From NCBI RefSeq assembly GCF_016863335.1, contig NZ_BOOR01000061.1, positions 20,614 to 84,613 on the forward strand: 64,000 bases of DNA. Direction: 5' to 3'. Source of the DNA: Planotetraspora thailandica (lineage in GTDB: Bacteria; Actinomycetota; Actinomycetes; Streptosporangiales; Streptosporangiaceae). The notes below the pieces were generated by a model. It saw only the letters and a list, made by a program, of their open reading frames with translations, ran no database searches and had not been told where the DNA came from. Numbering within the stretch: position 1 is the first letter of the stretch; each line of letters opens with the position of its first letter. Made by a program: the position numbers and the translations under genes. This document shows positions 27,547-38,921 of this stretch, one piece after another.

Positions 27547-30219
27547 ATGGAGTCGGCAGAGATCGTACGCCGCTTCCTGCGCTTCTTCGAGGAGCGCGGA
27601 CACACCGTCGTTCCCTCGGCCAGCCTGGTCGCCGAAGACCCGACGCTGCTTCTCGTGAACGCGGGCATGGTCCCGTTCAAGCCCTACTTCCTCGGCCAGC
27701 GCAAGCCGCCGTACCCGCGTGCCACCAGCGCGCAGAAGGTCATCCGGACGAACGACATCGACGAGGTCGGCAAGACGACCCGGCACGCGAGCTTCTTCCA
27801 GATGCTGGGCAACTTCTCGTTCGGCGACTACTTCAAGGAAGACGCGATCCCGTTCGCGTGGGAGTTGCTGACCAAGCCCCAGTCCGAGGGCGGCTTCGGC
27901 TTCGCCGAAGACCGGCTGTGGGCGACCGTCTACCTTGACGACGACGAGGCGCTGGACATCTGGCACAAGAAGGCCGGCGTACCGCTCGAGCGCATCCAGC
28001 GGCGCGGGCTCGCTGACAACTACTGGCACATGGGCGTGCCCGGCCCCGGCGGGCCGTGCACCGAGATCTACTACGACCGCGGCCCCGAGTACGGCAGGGA
28101 AGGCGGCCCGGTCGCCGACGAGACCCGCTATCTCGAGGTCTGGAACAACGTCTTCATGCAGTTCCAGCTCGGCGCGGTCCGCGGCAAGGAAGACTTCGAC
28201 ATCGTCGGCGAGCTTCCCGCCAAGAGCGTCGACACCGGCATGGGCCTGGAGCGCATGGCGGCGATCCTGCAGGGCGTCGACAACATCTACGAGATCGACA
28301 CCACCTACAAGATCCTCAACAGGGCGGCCGAGCTCACCCGCACGCGCTACGGCCGCAACCACCGCTCCGACGTCTCGCTCCGGGTGATCGCGGACCACAT
28401 GCGCGCCGGCGTGATGCTGGTGGGCGACGGCGTGATCCCGAGCAACGAGGGCCGCGGCTACGTACTGCGCCGCATGCTCCGCCGCGCGATCCGCAACCTC
28501 CGCCTGCTCGGCGCGGGCGAGGAGCGGTACATGCATGAGCTGACCGACGTGACGATCTCCGTGATGGGCCGGCAGTACGCCAACCTGACGGTGGACGCGG
28601 CCAACATCCACACGGTCATCGACGCGGAGGAGGCGTCGTTCCTCGGCACCCTCCGCACCGGCACGGCGATCTTCGATGTCGCGGTGGAGGAGAACAAGCG
28701 CAAGGGGTCGACCACGCTCAGCGGGGCTCAGGCGTTCCAGCTGCACGACACCTTCGGCTTCCCCATCGACCTCACGCTGGAGATGGCGTCCGAGCAGGGT
28801 CTCCAGGTCGACGAGGACGGTTTCCGGCGCCTCATGGCGGAGCAGCGGGCCATGGCCAAGGCGGACGCGGCGGCGAAGAAGACCGGCAACGCCGACATCT
28901 CCGTGTTCGGCGACATCCTGGAGAAGTCCGGCAAGGTCGACTTCCTGGCCTACGACCACACGTCGGCTGAGGCGACCGTCGTCGGCCTGCTCGTCGAGGG
29001 TGCCAACGTGCCCGCAGTGGGGGCGGGCTCCACGGTCGAGGTCGTGCTCGACCGCACCCCGTTCTACGCCGAGGGCGGCGGCCAGCTCTCCGACCAGGGC
29101 GTCATCCGCACCGACGGCGCGGAAGTCGAGATCGTCGACGTCCAGACGCCGGTGGCCGGGCTCATCGTCCACCGCGGCAAGGTCAAGCACGGAGAGATCC
29201 GCATCGGAGACCACGCGCACGCCGAGGTCGACGTGGAGCGCCGGCGTGCGATCTCCCGCAGCCACACCGCGACCCACCTGGTCCACCGGGGCTTCCGCAA
29301 CGCGCTCGGCGAGTCCGCGGCCCAGGCGGGTTCGGAGAACTCGCCCGGACGCTTCCGCTTCGACTTCACCGCGGCCGGAGCGGTCTCCCCGACCGTGCTG
29401 CGCGACGTCGAGGACGAGGTCAACGCGGTCCTGATCAACGACCTCAAGGTCAACGCGTTCTACACCTCGCAGGACGAGGCGCGCGCCATGGGCGCGCTCG
29501 CGCTGTTCGGCGAGAAGTACGGCAACGAGGTGCGGGTCGTCGAGGTCGGCGACTACTCCCGCGAGCTGTGCGGCGGCACGCACGTCGCGAGCTCGGGCCA
29601 GCTCGGCCTGGTCAAGGTGCTGGGGGAGGGCTCGATCGGCGCGGGTGTGCGCCGCGTCGAGGCGCTCGTCGGCATCGACGCCTTCCGCTTCCTCGCCAGG
29701 GAGAGCGTGCTGGTCAGCCAGCTGAGCGAGCAGCTCAAGACGCCCAAGGAGGAGCTGCCCGAGCGGATCGACGGCATCGTCACCCGCCTGCGCACCGCGG
29801 AGAAGGAGCTGGAGCGGCTCAAGTCGGCCCAGGTCCTCGCCGTCGCGGGCGAGCTGGCGGGGCAGGCCGGCGACCTCGACGGTGTGTCCGTCGTGACCCA
29901 CCGCGCGCCTGATGGCACCTCCGCCGACGACTTGCGTAAGCTCGCCCTTGATGTGCGCGGCCGATTCCCGAGCGACCGCGCCACGGTCGTCGTCGTCGCC
30001 GGTGTCCCCTCAGACCGTCCGGTCGTCGTCGCCGTGGTCAACGAGGCGGGACGCGACCGGGGCCTGAAGGCCGGCCGACTGGTCAGCGTCGCCGCCAAGA
30101 CGCTTGGGGGTGGCGGTGGCGGCAAGGACGATGTGGCGCAGGGCGGAGGAACGCGGCCTGAGGCCATCGGCGACGCGTTGCGCGCCGTCGAGGAGTCGAT
30201 CTCCTCTGCTCTCTCCTGA
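27547..30219 (+). CDS. alaS: Alanine--tRNA ligase
   Basis: Class II synthetase (890 aa) with all expected domains: a catalytic core ([46 protein letters not shown]), a helical tRNA-recognition domain, an editing domain with the zinc motif [12 protein letters not shown] (near 575) and CGGTH (near 675), and a C-Ala domain ending in [18 protein letters not shown] 27547 is preferred over ATG 27535 because AAGGA at 27531-27535 lies 11 bases before it and the family begins (M)[13 protein letters not shown]. It heads the alaS-ruvX-mltG-aroE group. Confidence 0.95.
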   Translation: MESAEIVRRFLRFFEERGHTVVPSASLVAEDPTLLLVNAGMVPFKPYFLGQRKPPYPRATSAQKVIRTNDIDEVGKTTRHASFFQMLGNFSFGDYFKEDAIPFAWELLTKPQSEGGFGFAEDRLWATVYLDDDEALDIWHKKAGVPLERIQRRGLADNYWHMGVPGPGGPCTEIYYDRGPEYGREGGPVADETRYLEVWNNVFMQFQLGAVRGKEDFDIVGELPAKSVDTGMGLERMAAILQGVDNIYEIDTTYKILNRAAELTRTRYGRNHRSDVSLRVIADHMRAGVMLVGDGVIPSNEGRGYVLRRMLRRAIRNLRLLGAGEERYMHELTDVTISVMGRQYANLTVDAANIHTVIDAEEASFLGTLRTGTAIFDVAVEENKRKGSTTLSGAQAFQLHDTFGFPIDLTLEMASEQGLQVDEDGFRRLMAEQRAMAKADAAAKKTGNADISVFGDILEKSGKVDFLAYDHTSAEATVVGLLVEGANVPAVGAGSTVEVVLDRTPFYAEGGGQLSDQGVIRTDGAEVEIVDVQTPVAGLIVHRGKVKHGEIRIGDHAHAEVDVERRRAISRSHTATHLVHRGFRNALGESAAQAGSENSPGRFRFDFTAAGAVSPTVLRDVEDEVNAVLINDLKVNAFYTSQDEARAMGALALFGEKYGNEVRVVEVGDYSRELCGGTHVASSGQLGLVKVLGEGSIGAGVRRVEALVGIDAFRFLARESVLVSQLSEQLKTPKEELPERIDGIVTRLRTAEKELERLKSAQVLAVAGELAGQAGDLDGVSVVTHRAPDGTSADDLRKLALDVRGRFPSDRATVVVVAGVPSDRPVVVAVVNEAGRDRGLKAGRLVSVAAKTLGGGGGGKDDVAQGGGTRPEAIGDALRAVEESISSALS

Positions 30220-30247
30220 CGGGGCGCACCCGCGTGAAGAGCAGATC

Positions 30248-30745
30248 ATGAGGCACGGCGTCCGGATCGGCGTCGACGCCGGGTCGGTCCGGATCGGCGT
30301 GGCCCGCAGTGACCCTTCCGGGCTGCTGGCCACGCCTGTCGAGACCGTACGGCGAGGCCGGGGCGACGTCGACAGGATCGCCGAGATCGCGGCGGAGCAC
30401 GAGGCGATCGAGATCGTCGTCGGGCTGCCGCGGTCGCTTTCCGGCAAGGAGAGCCATGCGGCGGCGGAGGCCCGGGCTTTCGCCGCCCAGTTGGCGGCCC
30501 GGCTGGCGCCCACACCGATCCGGTTGTTCGACGAGCGGTTGACGACGGTCACCGCCCAGCAGGGCCTGCGGTCGAGCGGGGTCAAGGCGAAGAACCAGCG
30601 GGCCGTCATCGACCAGGCGGCGGCCGTCGTGCTGCTCCAGGCGGCGATCGACTCCGAACGGGCAAGCGGACGGCCTCCGGGCACGGCACTCGAACCGCCG
30701 GGCCGGGGGCCCGGCGAGGAAGCGAGCGACTGGGACGCGCGGTGA
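30248..30745 (+). CDS. yqgF: Putative pre-16S rRNA nuclease / Holliday junction resolvase-like (YqgF)
   Basis: An RNase H-fold protein (165 aa). It shows RIGVDAGSVRIGVARSDPSG (first catalytic Asp), IEIVVGLPRSLSGKES (second strand), and the C-terminal LFDERLTTVTAQQ and VIDQAAAVVLLQ with the last acidic residue. The family processes the 5' end of 16S rRNA in E. coli; a resolvase role was proposed earlier. The start is set at ATG 30248, 28 bases after alaS, giving the usual N-terminus; the frame is open further upstream but overlaps alaS. The stop overlaps the first mltG (GTGA). Confidence 0.9.
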   Translation: MRHGVRIGVDAGSVRIGVARSDPSGLLATPVETVRRGRGDVDRIAEIAAEHEAIEIVVGLPRSLSGKESHAAAEARAFAAQLAARLAPTPIRLFDERLTTVTAQQGLRSSGVKAKNQRAVIDQAAAVVLLQAAIDSERASGRPPGTALEPPGRGPGEEASDWDAR

Positions 30746-31776
30746 GCCGGGCGGCTTTCGTCGTGATCGGCGGCGCCGCCCTGGTCACGATCGCGGTCGT
30801 GCTCGGAGTGCGTTCCGTCGTGGGGACCGTCTCCGGCCCGGGTGACTACGAAGGGACCGGTACGGGGTCGGTGACGGTGGAGATCACCCCCGGCTCCAGC
30901 GCCGGCGAGATCGCCGAGACGCTCAAGCGCGCCGACGTGGTCGCCAGCACCGAGTCGTTCGTCGGCGAGGTGGTGGCGAGGTCGAAGGAGTCCAGCCTGC
31001 GGCCGGGTCAATATCGCCTGAAGCACCGCATGGCGGCCTCCTCGGCCCTCGACCTGCTCCTGAACCCGAAGTCGCGGGTGATCCGGAAGGTCACCGTGCC
31101 CGAGGGCATGCGTCTCGACGACGTGCTGGCCACGCTCGCGGCCGGCTCCGGCATTCCGCTGGCCGAGTTCAAGAAGGCGGCGGAAGATCCCGGCGCGCTG
31201 CATCTGCCCGGCTACGCCAAGGGCCAGGTCGAAGGATTCCTGTTCCCCGCCACCTATGAGGTCGATCCCGCCGCGACCGCACGCGACCTGCTCACGAACA
31301 TGGTCGATCGATTCCGGGAGGCCGCCCGTTCGGTGGATCTGGAGCGGCTCGCCAAGGAGCGGAACCGGACGCCTCTGGAGATCGTCACGATGGCGAGCAT
31401 CATCCAGGCGGAGGGCGGCCAGGACGCCGAGTATCCGAAGATCGCCAGAGTCATGTACAACCGGCTGCTCCGGGGCGGCAAGCTCGAAATGGACAGCACG
31501 GTCAACTACGTCCTCAGGCGGCACACGCTCAAGGTGTCGGAAAAGGACACCAAGGTCGCCTCGCCGTACAACACCTATGCGCATGAGGGGTTGCCGCCGG
31601 GGCCGATCAGCAATCCGGGGGAGAAGGCGCTCTACGCGGCGCTTCATCCCGCCGATGGCGACTGGTACTGGTTCGTCACCACAGATCCGCGCAAGCGGAT
31701 CACGAAATTTACGGACAAGGAGTCCGAGTTCCTGAAGTATCGGGATGAGCTGAATCGAAATCTCAGGACGAACTAG
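30742..31776 (+). CDS. mltG: Endolytic murein transglycosylase MltG, copy 1
   Basis: A 344-aa YceG-family membrane enzyme that cleaves nascent peptidoglycan glycan strands outside the membrane. The TM helix is near the N-terminus (about 5-28), with almost no cytosolic segment. A LysM-like region follows (VEITPGSSAGEIAETLKRA), then the catalytic domain with GFLFPATYEVDP and the catalytic Glu224 in TMASIIQAEGG, and the C-terminal SPYNTYAHEGLPPGPISNPG. It overlaps yqgF (GTGA). A second, clearly paralogous mltG follows 184 bases later. Confidence 0.92.
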   Translation: MSRAAFVVIGGAALVTIAVVLGVRSVVGTVSGPGDYEGTGTGSVTVEITPGSSAGEIAETLKRADVVASTESFVGEVVARSKESSLRPGQYRLKHRMAASSALDLLLNPKSRVIRKVTVPEGMRLDDVLATLAAGSGIPLAEFKKAAEDPGALHLPGYAKGQVEGFLFPATYEVDPAATARDLLTNMVDRFREAARSVDLERLAKERNRTPLEIVTMASIIQAEGGQDAEYPKIARVMYNRLLRGGKLEMDSTVNYVLRRHTLKVSEKDTKVASPYNTYAHEGLPPGPISNPGEKALYAALHPADGDWYWFVTTDPRKRITKFTDKESEFLKYRDELNRNLRTN

Positions 31777-31960
31777 CTGATCGGGGACCATTCGGTCGGT
31801 TGCTCTCATAGGGTTTCACCTGACGGGAGTCTCCGCCCGCGTAACATCTAGCAGGACACGGGGACGGGCGACCCCTCCGTCCCACGCCGGAAACCCCCTT
31901 GGTCCGGCACGCTCTGCCTGGGCGCGGAGCCGGCCGTACCGAGAGATTGGCCAGCGCACT

Positions 31961-33115
31961 ATGAATGACTTGGGCATGGACTTCCTGCTAGGCGACGAGG
32001 ACGAGGAACCCTCGTCCCGGCGTCGTGCTCGCGGCAGCCGTAGTCAGCAGCGCCGCAGCCGCAAGCGCAGGAAGAGGCAACGCCGCAAGGGGCATGCCGC
32101 GACCGTGTTCGCCGTCGTGGTGGTCGTCTTAGTGCTCGGCGGGGTCGGCTACTACGGGTACAACTGGGTCCGCAACGTCATGATCCCCGCGGACTACACC
32201 GGACAGGGGACGGGCGAGGTCTCGATCGAGATCAAGCAGGGTGCGATCGCCTCCGACGTCGCCCAGACGCTGGAACAGCAGGGCGTCGTGGCCAGCGCCC
32301 GCGCGTTCATCAACGCCATCGGCGCCGCGGGCAAGACGGCGTCCCTGCAGCCCGGCACCTACAAACTGCGCAAGGGCATGTCGGCGGAGGCCGCCCTCGC
32401 GATGCTCGACCCGAAGAATCGCATCACCGACAACGTCACCTTCCAGGAGGGCCTGCGGCTCAGCAAGATCTACGAGCAGCTCGCCAAGGCGACGGGACGA
32501 CCGATCAGCGCCTTCAAGCAGGCGGCGAAGGGCGACATCGGCCTGCCGAGCTACGCCAAGGGGCGGCTGGAGGGCTACGCCTTCCCCGCCACCTACGAGA
32601 TCGACCCGAAGATGAGCCCGGCGGAGGTCCTGACCGCCATGGTCGACCGGTACACGCAGACGGCCGAGAAGCTCAACCTCGAGCAGGAGGCCCAGCAGCT
32701 CGGGTACAGCCCCCACGACATCATGACGATCGCGAGCATCATCCAGGCTGAGGCGGGCAAGGTCAGTGACATGCCCAAGATCTCGCGGGTCATCTACAAC
32801 CGGCTCGAGCGCAACCCGCCGATGAAGCTCTCGATGGACAGCACCGTCATGTACGGGCTCAACAAGTACGGCATCTCCGCCTCCAACGCCGACCTGCAGA
32901 GCACGTCGCCGTACAACACCTACAGGCGTTACGGCCTGCCGCCGGGGCCGATCGCCAACCCCGGTGACCACGCCATCGAGGCCGCCTTGCATCCGGCGGA
33001 CGGCAACTGGCTGTTCTTCGTGACGACCGACCCCAAGCGAGGGATCACGAAGTTCGCCGAGACGGAGGAGCAGTTCATCAAGCTCCGTGACGAGTTCAAC
33101 CGGAACTACGGATGA
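31961..33115 (+). CDS. mltG: Endolytic murein transglycosylase MltG, copy 2 (basic N-terminal extension)
   Basis: A 384-aa paralogue of the preceding gene. It has a cytosolic N-terminus that is first acidic (GDEDEE) and then very basic (RRSRKRRKRQRRKGH, about 31-45), a TM helix at 47-69, the same LysM-like region (SIEIKQGAIASDVAQTLEQQ), GYAFPATYEIDP, catalytic Glu264 in TIASIIQAEAG, and SPYNTYRRYGLPPGPIANPG. Both copies keep the active site. Possible -10 boxes TAGGGT (31809-31814) and TAACAT (31842-31847) lie in the gap, so this copy may have its own promoter. It overlaps aroE by ATGA. Confidence 0.93.
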   Translation: MNDLGMDFLLGDEDEEPSSRRRARGSRSQQRRSRKRRKRQRRKGHAATVFAVVVVVLVLGGVGYYGYNWVRNVMIPADYTGQGTGEVSIEIKQGAIASDVAQTLEQQGVVASARAFINAIGAAGKTASLQPGTYKLRKGMSAEAALAMLDPKNRITDNVTFQEGLRLSKIYEQLAKATGRPISAFKQAAKGDIGLPSYAKGRLEGYAFPATYEIDPKMSPAEVLTAMVDRYTQTAEKLNLEQEAQQLGYSPHDIMTIASIIQAEAGKVSDMPKISRVIYNRLERNPPMKLSMDSTVMYGLNKYGISASNADLQSTSPYNTYRRYGLPPGPIANPGDHAIEAALHPADGNWLFFVTTDPKRGITKFAETEEQFIKLRDEFNRNYG

Positions 33116-33942
33116 CCGTGCGTCACCGGGCCGCGGTCCTCGGCTCCCCGATCGGGCACTCCCTGTCCCCGATCCTGCACCGTACGGCGTACGCCGCCAT
33201 GAGCCTGAGCGACTGGCGGTACGACGCGTTCGAATGCACCGAGGACGGGCTCGCGGCGCTCGTCGAGACGATGGGCGCCGAGTGGGCCGGCTTGTCGCTG
33301 ACCATGCCGCTCAAGCGTGCCGTGCTGCCGCTTCTGGACACGGTCTCCGAGCCGGCCGTCCAGGTGGGCGCCGCCAACACCGTGATCTTCAAGGACGGCG
33401 CCCGGCACGGGGAGAACACCGACGTGTACGGGATCGTCCAGGCGCTGGCCGAGGCGGGCGCGGATTCGCCGTCGGCGGCCGCGATCCTGGGCGGGGGAGC
33501 GACCGCGGCGTCCGCCGTCGCCGCCCTGCGCGAGATGGGCCTGACCGAGGTGACGCTGGCCGTGCGGGACGCCGCCCGCGCGGGCGAGACCCTCGACGTC
33601 GCGGCCCGCCTGGGCGTCGAGGTGACCGTGCGATCCTTCGACGACGCCCTCGACGCCGATCTGATCGTCTCCACCCTGCCTTCCGGGGCGGCCGACGCCC
33701 TCGCCACTCACGTGGCCCGCGCGCTTCCGGAGAAAGGCGCGCTGCTCGACGTGGTCTACTCGCCCTGGCCGACCGCGTTGGCGAGAGCCGTACAGAAACG
33801 AGGCGGCACCGTCGTCGGCGGGTTCCCGATGCTGCTGCATCAGGCGGTGAGGCAGGTCGAGCTCATGACCGGCCGCGACGACGTGCCGGTGGAGGCCATG
33901 CGTGCGGCGGGGGAGGCGGAGATCGCCCGAAGGTCCGCCTGA
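33112..33942 (+). CDS. aroE: Shikimate dehydrogenase
   Basis: NADP-dependent enzyme (276 aa) reducing 3-dehydroshikimate to shikimate in aromatic amino acid synthesis. It shows GSPIGHSLSPILHRTAYAAM (substrate loop), the catalytic Lys in LTMPLKRAVLP (near 65), the Asp partner in NTDVYGIVQAL (near 103), a nucleotide-binding glycine loop ILGGGATAASAVAAL, and the terminal PMLLHQAVRQVELMTG. ATG 33112 overlaps the mltG stop. The order mltG-aroE is conserved in actinobacteria. Confidence 0.94.
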   Translation: MTVRHRAAVLGSPIGHSLSPILHRTAYAAMSLSDWRYDAFECTEDGLAALVETMGAEWAGLSLTMPLKRAVLPLLDTVSEPAVQVGAANTVIFKDGARHGENTDVYGIVQALAEAGADSPSAAAILGGGATAASAVAALREMGLTEVTLAVRDAARAGETLDVAARLGVEVTVRSFDDALDADLIVSTLPSGAADALATHVARALPEKGALLDVVYSPWPTALARAVQKRGGTVVGGFPMLLHQAVRQVELMTGRDDVPVEAMRAAGEAEIARRSA

Positions 33943-34206
33943 ACCGGCGGCATCGGGCCTGGGCCCGCGCGGGAATGGTTCGGCGGGGCAGCGTGTTTGT
34001 GGTATCGTTGCCATCGATCGGTCCGGCATGCCAGCTGGACGCGCAAGCGGAGGTCTCCTCCCACCTGATCCGCCGAAAGGCAGACGGGTCCAGGATCACA
34101 CCGGAGTTTTCGGCAGGAGAGCTCAGTGACCCCGCATGCGTGACGTGCGGGGTTTTTGGCTTTTCCCGCACGGTCGAGCAGTAAGCGGAAGCCTTTTGGA
34201 GGTCCC
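33943..34206 (+). promoter_or_regulatory. Long infC leader with a possible promoter
   Basis: The 264-bp stretch between aroE and infC. TATCGT (34003-34008) with TTCGGC (33979-33984), 18-bp spacer, is a weak promoter candidate, giving a leader of about 190 bases. The leader holds GGCATGCC (about 34026-34033), the terminator-like hairpin at 34129-34157, and a segment CCCGCA (34165-34170) that could instead pair with the hairpin's 3' arm. The Shine-Dalgarno GGAGGT is at 34198-34203. A leader attenuator ahead of infC-rpmI-rplT recalls L20- or IF3-controlled operons elsewhere, but no known leader family is identified here. Confidence 0.6.
34129..34157 (+). terminator. Intrinsic terminator-like hairpin inside the infC leader
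   Basis: ACCCCGCA (34129-34136) pairs perfectly with TGCGGGGT (34146-34153) around a 9-nt loop and runs directly into TTTTT (34153-34157). It is the only classic stem plus T-run I found in the window. It ends 49 bases before the infC start codon, so it would act as an attenuator rather than an end-of-operon terminator. Confidence 0.75.
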
Positions 34207-34833
34207 ATCAGCACCGAGCCCCGCATCAACGATCGTATTCGTGTGCCGGAGGTCCGCCTCGTCGGCCCGAACGGCGAGCAGGTCGGCATCGTCTCCATCG
34301 GGGACGCACTGAAACTGGCTCAGGAAGCCGACCTCGATCTCGTCGAAGTCGCCGCGACGGCCCGCCCGCCCGTGTGCAAGCTCATGGACTACGGCAAGTT
34401 CAAGTACGAGTCGGCCATGAAGGCACGCGAGGCCCGCCGCAACCAGGCGCATACGATCATCAAGGAGATCAAGCTCCGGCCGAAGATCGATCCGCACGAC
34501 TACGAGACCAAGAAGGGTCACGTCGTGCGCTTCCTCAAGGCGGGGGACAAGGTCAAGGTCACGATCATGTTCAGGGGCCGCGAGCAGTCCCGTCCGGAAC
34601 TCGGTTTCCGGCTCCTGCAGCGCCTCGCGGAGGACGTCACCGAGCTCGGCTTCGTGGAGTCGCAGCCGAAGCAGGACGGCCGCAATATGATCATGGTGAT
34701 CGGTCCGCACAAGAAGAAGGCCGAGGCCAAGGCCGAGAAGGCGGCGGCGCGGGCGCAGCGCGGAGCGGACGAAGACGCGACAGAGGCGGCAGAGGCGACG
34801 GCGCAGGCGGAGGCACCCGCATCGGCGGAGTGA
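34207..34833 (+). CDS. infC: Translation initiation factor IF-3 with ATC start codon
   Basis: A 208-aa factor that binds the 30S subunit and discriminates against poor start codons. After the start the protein reads [20 protein letters not shown], the usual actinobacterial N-terminus, then the N-domain ([16 protein letters not shown]), the Lys-rich linker ([14 protein letters not shown]) and the C-domain ([33 protein letters not shown]). An Ala/Glu-rich tail follows. I place the start at ATC 34207, behind GGAGGT at 34198-34203. No ATG or GTG in the frame nearby gives the family N-terminus. Rare AUU/AUC starts in infC are the known basis of IF-3 autoregulation. Confidence 0.9.
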   Translation: MSTEPRINDRIRVPEVRLVGPNGEQVGIVSIGDALKLAQEADLDLVEVAATARPPVCKLMDYGKFKYESAMKAREARRNQAHTIIKEIKLRPKIDPHDYETKKGHVVRFLKAGDKVKVTIMFRGREQSRPELGFRLLQRLAEDVTELGFVESQPKQDGRNMIMVIGPHKKKAEAKAEKAAARAQRGADEDATEAAEATAQAEAPASAE

Positions 34834-35001
34834 GCCGGAGGCAACGGCCACGCCGCGTGAGCGGAGTGACGAGCCCCTCTGAACCATCAGATGGAGCATC
34901 GACAAGGCGGAGACCGGGACGGTCTCGCGGAGTGAGCATGCCGTCGGCCGGGGTTTCGGCCCTGGACCGGCGGTACGGACAACGAGGGAGAGACGGCTGA
35001 C

Positions 35002-35196
35002 ATGCCGAAGATGAAGACGCACAGCGGTGCGAAGAAGCGGTTCCGGCTCACCGGTTCCGGCAAGGTCGTTCGCCGCCGTGCCAACCGGCAGCACCTGTTC
35101 GAGTACAAGCCGTCCACCCGTACGCGCCGTCTCGAAGGTCTCGTCGTCATGTCCGACGCCGACACCAAGAAGATCAAGAAGCTGCTCGCCAAGTAA
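35002..35196 (+). CDS. rpmI: 50S ribosomal protein L35 (bL35)
   Basis: A 64-aa very basic ribosomal protein, complete: [20 protein letters not shown] is the family N-terminus, followed by [14 protein letters not shown] and the terminal [12 protein letters not shown] 35002 has GAGGGAGAGA upstream. It lies 168 bases after infC; that gap has G+C-rich hairpin potential but no ORF or clear signal. rplT follows after 22 bases, in the universal infC-rpmI-rplT order. Confidence 0.96.
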   Translation: MPKMKTHSGAKKRFRLTGSGKVVRRRANRQHLFEYKPSTRTRRLEGLVVMSDADTKKIKKLLAK

Positions 35197-35218
35197 CGAC
35201 CCGGGGAGATAGAACAAC

Positions 35219-35599
35219 ATGGCACGCGTGAAGCGGGCGCTCAACGCCAAGAAGAAGCGCAGGGTCGTCCTCGAGCGGGCGAGCGGTTACCGGGGGCAGC
35301 GGTCGCGCCTTTACCGCAAGGCCAAGGAGCAGATGCTCCACTCCATGACCTATGCGTACCGGGATCGCAAGGACAAGAAGGGCACCTTCCGCCGTCTTTG
35401 GATCCAGCGCATCAACGCCGCCGCCCGGGCGAACGGCATCACCTACAACCGGTTCATCCAGGGCCTGCGCCTCGCGGGCATCGAGGTCGACCGGAAGATC
35501 CTCGCCGACCTCGCGGTGACCGACACCCAGACCTTCGCCACGCTCGTCGAGTCCGCCAAGAAGGCGCTCCCGGCCGACGTGAACGCGCCGGTCGCGTAA
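35219..35599 (+). CDS. rplT: 50S ribosomal protein L20 (bL20)
   Basis: A 126-aa 23S rRNA-binding assembly protein. It begins [20 protein letters not shown], continues [20 protein letters not shown], and has the globular C-domain [20 protein letters not shown] and [17 protein letters not shown] 35219 has GGGGAGA upstream. In several bacteria L20 represses its own operon through the infC or rpmI leader, which makes the hairpin upstream of infC interesting. A strong hairpin terminator follows 11 bases after the stop. Confidence 0.96.
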   Translation: MARVKRALNAKKKRRVVLERASGYRGQRSRLYRKAKEQMLHSMTYAYRDRKDKKGTFRRLWIQRINAAARANGITYNRFIQGLRLAGIEVDRKILADLAVTDTQTFATLVESAKKALPADVNAPVA

Positions 35600-35610
35600 G
35601 ACCGCACCAC

Positions 35611-35640
35611 TGAGGGCCCGCCGACGCCGGTGGGCCCTCA
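35611..35640 (+). terminator. Terminator after rplT
   Basis: TGAGGGCCCGCCG (35611-35623) pairs with 35628-35640 over 13 positions, one of them a G/T wobble, around a 4-nt loop, followed by TTC. It closes the infC-rpmI-rplT operon. Confidence 0.85.
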
Positions 35641-35668
35641 TTCACGTCAAGGGGGGATCGAGCAAGGC

Positions 35669-36502
<834 letters not shown>

Positions 36503-36609
36503 GGCTGCTGAAGATCCCCGGAAACCCGCTATTGTCGGCGGTGGAGTCGCGGAAGTCGTGCGGCGCGGTTCCGTTCCGCGGGGCTCCCGAGGGTTGAGGA
36601 GGCGGTCTC

Positions 36610-37704
36610 GTGCGAGGTGGCGGCACCCCCGGCGGTTCCCTTCACGGGCCTGCCGACGGGAGTGCGTACATCTGCGTCGACGAGCTGCCCGACGGGGTCG
36701 TGGCGGCCGACCACGAGGGCATCGTCCTGATCGTCAACCGGGCCGCCGAACGACTGACCGGAGTGAGCCGTGAAGCGGCGGTCGGCAGGCACATCACCGA
36801 GGCCCTGCCGTTCCGCGACCTCGAAGGCCGCGACTGGTGGAAGTGGCTTGATCCGCACGGTGGCCTGCGAACGCGGTCTCGCCAGCCGGAACGCCCGTTG
36901 ACTCTGCCGGGGCGGCAGGAGGTGCTCGTGGCCGCGCGTTTCGTGCGCGCACCCGAGCGGGGCGGCCCGGTCACCCGCGTCGTGATCACCATCAGGGACG
37001 CCTCCGCCAGAGCCCGGGTGGAGCGGAGCAGAGCCGACCTCGTCTCCACGGTCGCTCACGAGCTCAGGTCTCCGCTGACCAGCGTGAAAGGCTTCACGGC
37101 CACGCTGCTGGCCAAGTGGGAGCGGTTCACCGACGCCCAGAAGCTGGTCATGCTGGAGACGGTCAACGCCGACGCCGACCGCGTCACCCGGCTGATCACC
37201 GAGCTTCTCGACGTGTCCCGGATCGAGTCCGGCCGTTTACAGGTGCACCGGCAGATCGTGGACGTCCCGGCACGGGCCCGGCGGATCATCGCGGGCCGGG
37301 TCGCCGCGGGAGAGCCGGAAGACCGTTTTCGCCTCGAGGTACACGGGGAATTGCCAGAAACCTGGCTGGATCAGGACAAGATCGACCAAATCCTGTCCAA
37401 TCTGGTGGAGAATGGCGTCAGGCACGGACGCGGTACCGTGTCCGTAGTAGTCGAGCCGGTCGAATGGGGAATCGCCGTGTCCGTGCGTGATCAGGGTGAG
37501 GGCGTCGCGCCTGAGCTCGTCACGCGCGTCTTCCGCCAGTTCTGGCGGGGCAACGGCCGCCGCAGGGGCGGCACCGGGCTCGGGCTCTTCATCGTGAAGG
37601 GACTGGTCGAGGCCCACGGCGGCACGATCACCGTTCAGCGGGCGCCCGGCGGCGGCGCCGAGTTTCGATTTACCTTGCCCACCGGGGCCCCTGAATTCGC
37701 CTGA
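36610..37704 (+). CDS. PAS-domain sensor histidine kinase (orphan)
   Basis: A 364-aa kinase with no TM helix, so probably cytosolic. The PAS domain covers about 18-120 (LPDGVVAADHEGIVLIVNRA). The dimerisation/phosphoacceptor domain has the H-box STVAHELRSPLTSVKGF (phospho-His near 146). The ATPase domain shows the N-box NLVENGVRHG, the G1 box VRDQGEGVAPELV and the G2 box GGTGLGLFIVKGLVEAHGG. No response regulator gene is adjacent. GTG 36610 follows GAGGAGG. A kinase between the SpoU methylase and pheS is a conserved actinobacterial arrangement, but its signal is unknown. Confidence 0.92.
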   Translation: MRGGGTPGGSLHGPADGSAYICVDELPDGVVAADHEGIVLIVNRAAERLTGVSREAAVGRHITEALPFRDLEGRDWWKWLDPHGGLRTRSRQPERPLTLPGRQEVLVAARFVRAPERGGPVTRVVITIRDASARARVERSRADLVSTVAHELRSPLTSVKGFTATLLAKWERFTDAQKLVMLETVNADADRVTRLITELLDVSRIESGRLQVHRQIVDVPARARRIIAGRVAAGEPEDRFRLEVHGELPETWLDQDKIDQILSNLVENGVRHGRGTVSVVVEPVEWGIAVSVRDQGEGVAPELVTRVFRQFWRGNGRRRGGTGLGLFIVKGLVEAHGGTITVQRAPGGGAEFRFTLPTGAPEFA

Positions 37705-37781
37705 GCTGCGCTCTTCCGCACGGCTCGCGCAGCGCGGATGACGGCCCGGTGGGCCGACCCCACTAAACTCGACCTTGCTGA

Positions 37782-38920
<1,139 letters not shown>

Positions 38921-38921
<1 letters not shown>

